From Acaryochloris sp. CCMEE 5410 (GTDB lineage: Bacteria; Cyanobacteriota; Cyanobacteriia; Thermosynechococcales; Thermosynechococcaceae): DNA of 64,000 nt. Made by a program: the position numbers and the translations under genes. Each line of letters begins with the position of its first letter. Position 1 is the first letter of the stretch. Shown here in pieces: positions 60,901 through 64,000 of the stretch. The stretch is taken from positions 56,101 through 120,100 of the forward strand of contig NZ_AFEJ02000004.1 in NCBI RefSeq assembly GCF_000238775.2, in the 5' to 3' direction. The notes under the pieces were generated by a model. It was not told where the DNA came from, ran no database searches, and saw nothing but the letters and a program-made list of their open reading frames with translations.

Positions 60901-61027
60901 GGTAAGCAACTAAGGATTGATACCGATCTGTCTGCAAATTGGCAACAGACACCCCCTCATAGGTAATCCGCAGATGACCCAATAGATGGATACAAAGCTG
61001 TCCAGAAGATAGCTGACCCGATTCCAT
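57935..61027 (-). CDS. SARP/BTAD-type transcriptional regulator with AAA ATPase and TPR domains
   Basis: A 1030-residue AfsR-like regulator. Residues ~10-105 form an OmpR-type winged helix (CIHLLGHLRITYEGVSVANL) and ~110-255 the bacterial transcriptional activation domain (LTLMQLYLQQGDRTSALQSY). An AAA/NACHT-like ATPase follows with Walker A LLLLEGEPGIGKTRL (~310) and Walker B PLMIIFDDIHWLDEAS (~410). The C-terminal ~400 residues are TPR-like repeats (GLGTVYRYRGQIQQAETSLY). It is divergent from the diiron protein gene at 61278 and 14 bases upstream of the DUF4242 gene. It likely controls that divergent unit in response to a small molecule or partner bound by the ATPase/TPR part. Confidence 0.9.
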   Translation of the reverse strand: MESGQLSSGQLCIHLLGHLRITYEGVSVANLQTDRYQSLVAYLVLKAKTPQPRSLVADLFWPNLTETDAKTNLRRELYRLRQVLPAADQFLKVTARTIQWQPQLPCWLDVAEFEIALAQVTQYEANPQNQIEPLKHALELYQGELLPTCYDDWIGPERDRLYQLMVQGLTELIQCLVTLGEVRDAISYCQQLLQFEPLSESGYLTLMQLYLQQGDRTSALQSYHQCMTQLREELGIDPNTEMQTLYQKLIAEQDLTITPPTHTTSTLIAGQVARQPRKLSPQTPFVGRSREWQVMQTWLSTTSSNLLLLEGEPGIGKTRLLEEFAGIVEAQGGTFLWGQGFAAETLRPYGAWIDALRSVKLASADLPEEIGVLLPEWSQTEITVQDRGRLFDAVITLIARMAEQQPPLMIIFDDIHWLDEASIALLHYGLRILRGTSVQFACSARRQNLLGHSAIATLHQTLQREDRLLDLPLSPLTATDILELITYNTSDSTPAARASQVYADSGGNPLLAIAVAQTPFQDVGDSRNLSSLVQERLQGLPKTAQKLLPWAAALGHSFDPMLLLEIADSSLNQLLTDLENLETANILHPSHQAERYEFVHDLMRQAIYQGLSAPRQRLMHRQIAEYLEKFYENHTAKMVEVVHHAVLANHDALVTKAALMAAQHSLTLFAFGEAAELAQQGLAHCAQLELQSRVAQQLPLLKVRVLAGVSPDDFSDVEHQIKVGIREAQALDLHAVEVIGQEALLILQYDHDQLEEVHQQSLAAAERAKEVHPSASAQLLAYSGGCLAILTRDMDRAEAMLVEAQTLAHRTGIQLSDVYLGLGTVYRYRGQIQQAETSLYTALEISQTKQEHSQSCQVLVELAMLAVEQDQWDLAMDHCHSLLPLADKLVGGSESAFGQALLALSHYALTDGDFENQVTVAIQALINLDSQRKLAFVLSHLARVALQHNQPQSAIVQATKALAAAEVVGNPNDVALAKYALLQSQVRAGELIDYPQAQIQIQTTLDEQSLSAWVVQKLTQLQESLILTTM

Positions 61028-61277
61028 ACTTCTACAACATCAGAGCAGAAAGACATCTATCACCACAACATTGGTGGGTTTAAATCCCTACTGGCAGCAT
61101 AGTTGAGTCCCTTTTTACTTGGGCAAACAATGCACATACTTTAACCTTCCAATTGAGCCGGAAACGGCAAGTGGACGATTGCAGGACGTTTAGGCGACGC
61201 CCCTCCCATTAATTTGAAAACAAGGTCGAAACCACCCCTAATCTTTTTTCAATTCACCCATCTTGAAGGGACGTCTT
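61028..61277. promoter_or_regulatory. Divergent promoter region
   Basis: A 250-base interval between the SARP-type regulator and the diiron protein gene. It contains CACCA/TGGTG inverted half-sites (about 61059-61077) and an AAGGGACG ribosome-site region before the 61278 start. It should hold both promoters and the operator of the regulator, but no specific -10/-35 could be fixed. Confidence 0.5.
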
Positions 61278-62204
61278 ATGAATACCTTGCTCCATAGTCC
61301 TGACCCTTATTTATCCATTCTGAAAGATGCAGCCAAAGTTAGCTGGCAGGTAGAAGATGTGTTGGGGGCAGGACAGTCTCTAGACTTCACACAGCCCTTT
61401 CTACCGGAGTCGTTAACACGGACCCAGATGCTCACTTGCCTTAGTCCTGCGGAACAACTCAAGTTGAACCAGATTCGTGGGAACAGCTATCTTCACCTAT
61501 TTGGCCTGGTGGAAGAGTTCATCCTGCCGCTGGTGATGGATTACGTCAAAACTATTGGCTGCCAGGACATCGAGGCCACACAAGCCTATCTTGGCTTTGC
61601 AGAGCAGGAGAGTAAGCATATCCATCTGTTCCGGCAGTTTGCGGAGGCTTTTGCAAGCGGCTTTGGTAGTCCCTGCGACTGTATCGGTCCTGCGAAGGCA
61701 GTTGCTGACTTTGTACTTCGGCACAGTCCCCTTGGTGTTGCTTTAGTGACACTCCACATCGAATGGATGACTCAACACCACTTCTTGGAATGTGTCCAAG
61801 ATCGTCAAGGAACAATTGACCCTCTATTCTTCAAGCTGCTGAAATACCACTGGCAGGAAGAAGCCCAACATGCTCGATTAGATGCCCTCATGGTGCAGTC
61901 GATGGCTCAAGCTTTGGATACAACTGCGATTGCCACAGGCATTGATGACTATCTCACCATCATTCAGTACCTCCAGGCTGGATTAGTTAACCAAGTGCAG
62001 CTTGATCTCACCAGCCTGGAGTATGCGATCCATCGGCAGCTGACGACAACTGAGCGGGAGCATATCAAAACCGCACAAGCAACTTCCTATCACCAAACTT
62101 TTCTCCTTTCCGGCATGACCCATCCCCGTTTTGTTCAGACTGTGCAACAGATCAGTCCGACCCGGTATGGCCGGATTGCCGAGCTGACGCAGATGTTCTC
62201 CTGA
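61278..62204 (+). CDS. Diiron ferritin-like protein (AurF/oxygenase-like)
   Basis: A 308-residue protein from the ATG at 61278. A TTG five codons earlier is less likely because a ribosome site precedes the ATG. Carboxylate/His clusters are arranged like a diiron four-helix bundle: VEEFILPLVMDYV, AEQESKHIHLFRQFAEAFA, HIEWMTQHHFLECV and WQEEAQHARLDALMV. The ExxH and EExxH spacing supports a metal centre, as in ferritin-like oxygenases such as AurF. The substrate is not evident. It is followed by an OsmC gene in the same direction. Confidence 0.75.
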   Translation: MNTLLHSPDPYLSILKDAAKVSWQVEDVLGAGQSLDFTQPFLPESLTRTQMLTCLSPAEQLKLNQIRGNSYLHLFGLVEEFILPLVMDYVKTIGCQDIEATQAYLGFAEQESKHIHLFRQFAEAFASGFGSPCDCIGPAKAVADFVLRHSPLGVALVTLHIEWMTQHHFLECVQDRQGTIDPLFFKLLKYHWQEEAQHARLDALMVQSMAQALDTTAIATGIDDYLTIIQYLQAGLVNQVQLDLTSLEYAIHRQLTTTEREHIKTAQATSYHQTFLLSGMTHPRFVQTVQQISPTRYGRIAELTQMFS

Positions 62205-62272
62205 AGGTTCGGTTCAAACGCCTTAACCCCTGACTCAATTCCCCGTTCATTCAATTAATAAGGAGTTTATTG

Positions 62273-62836
62273 ATGAATACTCAACAGCTACAAACCTTAA
62301 ATGGCTACGACCCCAATGAATTGAAAGGAATTGCAGATGCGGTCGCCTCTGATCCTAAGCAAGCCAATATCACCTTCCAAGTCTCAACTGCTTGGGTGGA
62401 TGGTCCCCGCTCCATCTCGCGCGTCAAGTCCTACGAATGGGGCAACGAAACCTATGACCGCGACTTCACTCTAGTGATTGATGAACCAGAAGAGGTGGGG
62501 GGGACCAATCTTGGTCCCAATCCCCAAGAAGTTCTACTCTCAGCCATCAATTCCTGCCTCTTAGCCACGTTCACTGAACTTTGCACCGTGGAAGGCATTC
62601 AGCTAGAGAAAGTTGAGATTGTCAGTAGAGGCCATTTAGATTTGCGGGGTTTCTTTGGTTTAGATGCCAGTATCAGTCCTGGTTATCAATCTCTAGACTG
62701 GACGTTAATCGTTAAGGGAGATGCCTCTGCTGAACAATTCCAACAGATTTATGAAGCAACTATTACCGCATCCCCCAATCTTTGGAATATGGCTCATCCT
62801 GTCACCTTGGTGCCTCAACTTCAGATCGAAGCATAG
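62273..62836 (+). CDS. OsmC-family protein
   Basis: A 187-residue protein of the OsmC/Ohr fold, which reduces hydroperoxides with a thiol. The characteristic segments are VGGTNLGPNPQEVLLSAINS and CLLATFTELCTVEG, with two Cys 12 apart near the expected first and second positions, and DWTLIVKGDASAEQFQQIYE. Preceded by AAGGAG; a TTG codon just before the ATG is alternative. It is co-oriented with the diiron gene and probably in one operon under the divergent SARP-type regulator. Organic peroxide protection is the likely role. Confidence 0.85.
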   Translation: MNTQQLQTLNGYDPNELKGIADAVASDPKQANITFQVSTAWVDGPRSISRVKSYEWGNETYDRDFTLVIDEPEEVGGTNLGPNPQEVLLSAINSCLLATFTELCTVEGIQLEKVEIVSRGHLDLRGFFGLDASISPGYQSLDWTLIVKGDASAEQFQQIYEATITASPNLWNMAHPVTLVPQLQIEA

Positions 62837-62862
62837 CGCTAGAACTTAGCCTCAAGCGTACT

Positions 62863-62918
62863 GGACAAGAATGCAAGTATTGATGGCCAGCCTTGAGCCA
62901 CCTCCCGCATTCTTGTCC
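62863..62918 (+). terminator. Long hairpin after the OsmC gene
   Basis: GGACAAGAATGC (62863-62874) and GCATTCTTGTCC (62907-62918) form a perfect 12-bp stem with a 32-base loop. It lies 27 bases after the stop. There is no T-run, so termination is not certain. The gap to 63122 otherwise has no gene. Confidence 0.4.
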
Positions 62919-63122
62919 AAACCTATTATTCTCAACTGTTTGACCCATGCTAAGAGAGACAACTTGATGCTGTGACAACAGGAGACTTTATAAGTTTATA
63001 ATCGCTCACTAGCAAGTCTCGTCACGAAAAATAACCACTCAACCCCCATTGGATGACTATTTCTTTGAGGGATGCTTGCCAAAATCTTTGAGCCTGCCCC
63101 TACATGCTGATATACTCCCTGC

Positions 63123-63977
63123 ATGTTTGATTCTACCTGTAAGTTCCTTGCAGAGAGCTTTTCCAGTGATTATGCCTCTTGGCTTCTCGGTGAATCTATT
63201 CTTCTGACTGAACTCAGCCCCTCAGAACTATCATTAGAGCCGATCCGTGCCGATGCATTGATATTGCTAACTTCTGAGGAATATACTTTGCATGTGGAGT
63301 TTCAGACTGAGCCGGATCCGAATATGCCTTACAGGATGGCGGATTATCGTCTGCGAGTCTATCGTCGCTTTCCCCACAAACAGATGAAGCAAGTGGTGGT
63401 CTATTTGACACCCTCAAACTCAGATTATGTTTACCAGACAGCCTTTGAGATTCCTGGGATGCGTCATGAATTTGATGTCATTCGTCTTTGGGAACAACCC
63501 ACACAACTTTTCCTTGAATCAACGGGTTTACTGCCATTGGCGGTTTTAACCAATACTCCTGATCAAGCCCAAACCTTGCGCCAGGTGGCTGAGCGAATCG
63601 ATGCTGTTCCAGAACTGCGAGTACAAAGTAATGTCGCAGCCTCAACTGGGATTCTGGCTGGGTTAACATTGGAGAAGGATTTCATCAATCAGGTTCTGCG
63701 GAAAGAGATTATGCAGCAGTCAGTTATCTATCAAGAGTGGAAAGAAGAATTCCTACAAGAAGGTGAACAGACGGGCATCCTCAAAGGCAAGCTTGAAGGT
63801 GAACAATCTCTCATTCTTCGCCAACTCACTCGGCGCATTGGTGACGTTTCCCCAGAGTTGCGATCGCAGATACAATCTCTCTCCCTCGATCAGATTGAAG
63901 CCCTCGGTGAAGCCTTGCTCGACTTTACAGAATCCTCTGATCTGGTGGACTGGCTGCAGGAAAACCACACCGATTAA
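63123..63977 (+). CDS. Rpn-type nuclease-like protein with DUF4351 domain
   Basis: A 284-residue protein. Residues ~1-125 resemble the PD-(D/E)XK Rpn/transposase_31-like domain: MFDSTCKFLAESFSSDYASW, RADALILLTSEEYTLHVEFQ (Asp, then Glu-x-Gln), and MADYRLRVYRRFPHKQMKQV. The C-terminal ~65 residues (SLILRQLTRRIGDVSPELRS, QIQSLSLDQIEALGEALLDF) are DUF4351. It is a common cyanobacterial multicopy family linked with recombination-promoting nucleases. It lies alone at the window edge and is complete. Confidence 0.8.
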   Translation: MFDSTCKFLAESFSSDYASWLLGESILLTELSPSELSLEPIRADALILLTSEEYTLHVEFQTEPDPNMPYRMADYRLRVYRRFPHKQMKQVVVYLTPSNSDYVYQTAFEIPGMRHEFDVIRLWEQPTQLFLESTGLLPLAVLTNTPDQAQTLRQVAERIDAVPELRVQSNVAASTGILAGLTLEKDFINQVLRKEIMQQSVIYQEWKEEFLQEGEQTGILKGKLEGEQSLILRQLTRRIGDVSPELRSQIQSLSLDQIEALGEALLDFTESSDLVDWLQENHTD

Positions 63978-64000
63978 CAGGTATTCCGCTCACTCAGATA

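Noticed and set aside
62863..62918. Hairpin after the OsmC gene considered as a certain terminator
   Set aside because: The stem is strong, but the loop is long and no T-run follows, so it is listed with low confidence only.

Overview
The window looks like accessory DNA, most likely from a large plasmid, of a filament-free marine-type cyanobacterium such as Acaryochloris. That genus assignment is an inference. The cyanobacterial assignment rests on a cyAbrB-type regulator (41.6 kb), a DUF2949 protein (8.4 kb), several HIP1 octamers (GCGATCGC, for example near 4.06, 20.1, 56.2, 57.8, 59.7, 60.4 and 63.9 kb) and cyanobacterial hypothetical families. No rRNA, tRNA, CRISPR array or replication initiator was found. 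A ParA partition locus with an iteron field and about ten full or remnant insertion elements support a plasmid or plasmid-derived island.

Layout. 0-3 kb: a truncated PfpI/ferritin-like fusion, a bacterioferritin-like protein and a topoisomerase IB relic. 3.1-6.6 kb: a minus-strand unit of winged-helix protein, MscS channel and Na+/H+ antiporter. 6.6-8.3 kb: an SDR gene cut by nested mobile DNA. 8.4-16.4 kb: DUF2949, a glycerol-3-phosphate-dehydrogenase-like enzyme behind a foldable leader, secreted and membrane hypotheticals, and two insertion sequences. 16.9-20.8 kb: a probable maintenance module, made of a tyrosine recombinase fused to a pRiA4b ORF-3-like domain, ParA, a ribbon-helix-helix partner and many palindromic ATGTATACAT sites. 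20.8-29.2 kb: a lipoprotein, element remnants, a 2OG-Fe(II) oxygenase and a tandem pair of paralogous coiled-coil proteins bracketed by a direct repeat. 29.3-36.8 kb: a lone catalytic-domain recombinase, an AT-rich transposase, a DnaQ-like exonuclease, a toxin-antitoxin pair with a perfect operator palindrome, and a Tn554-type tnpA-tnpB-tnpC set whose tnpB is interrupted at an A8 run.

38-43.9 kb: a CDF metal exporter, a large lipoprotein, two paralogous small proteins, cyAbrB with an IS5 element immediately after its stop codon, and a coiled-coil protein. 44-55.3 kb: mostly mobile DNA (IS21, a DUF6399 transposase-like gene, a MITE, IS630 and ISAs1) that has broken an integrase, a lipoprotein and a higB toxin. 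55.4-64 kb: more ordinary genes, namely a GIY-YIG protein, uridine kinase, VOC protein, DUF4242 protein, a SARP/BTAD-ATPase-TPR regulator divergent from a diiron ferritin-like protein and an OsmC protein, and an Rpn/DUF4351 nuclease-like protein.

Shared themes are iron and oxidative stress (ferritin-like proteins, OsmC, PfpI), ion homeostasis (antiporter, MscS, CDF) and plasmid maintenance (ParA/RHH, recombinases, TA modules). Product names come from motif recognition by eye; no database search was run.
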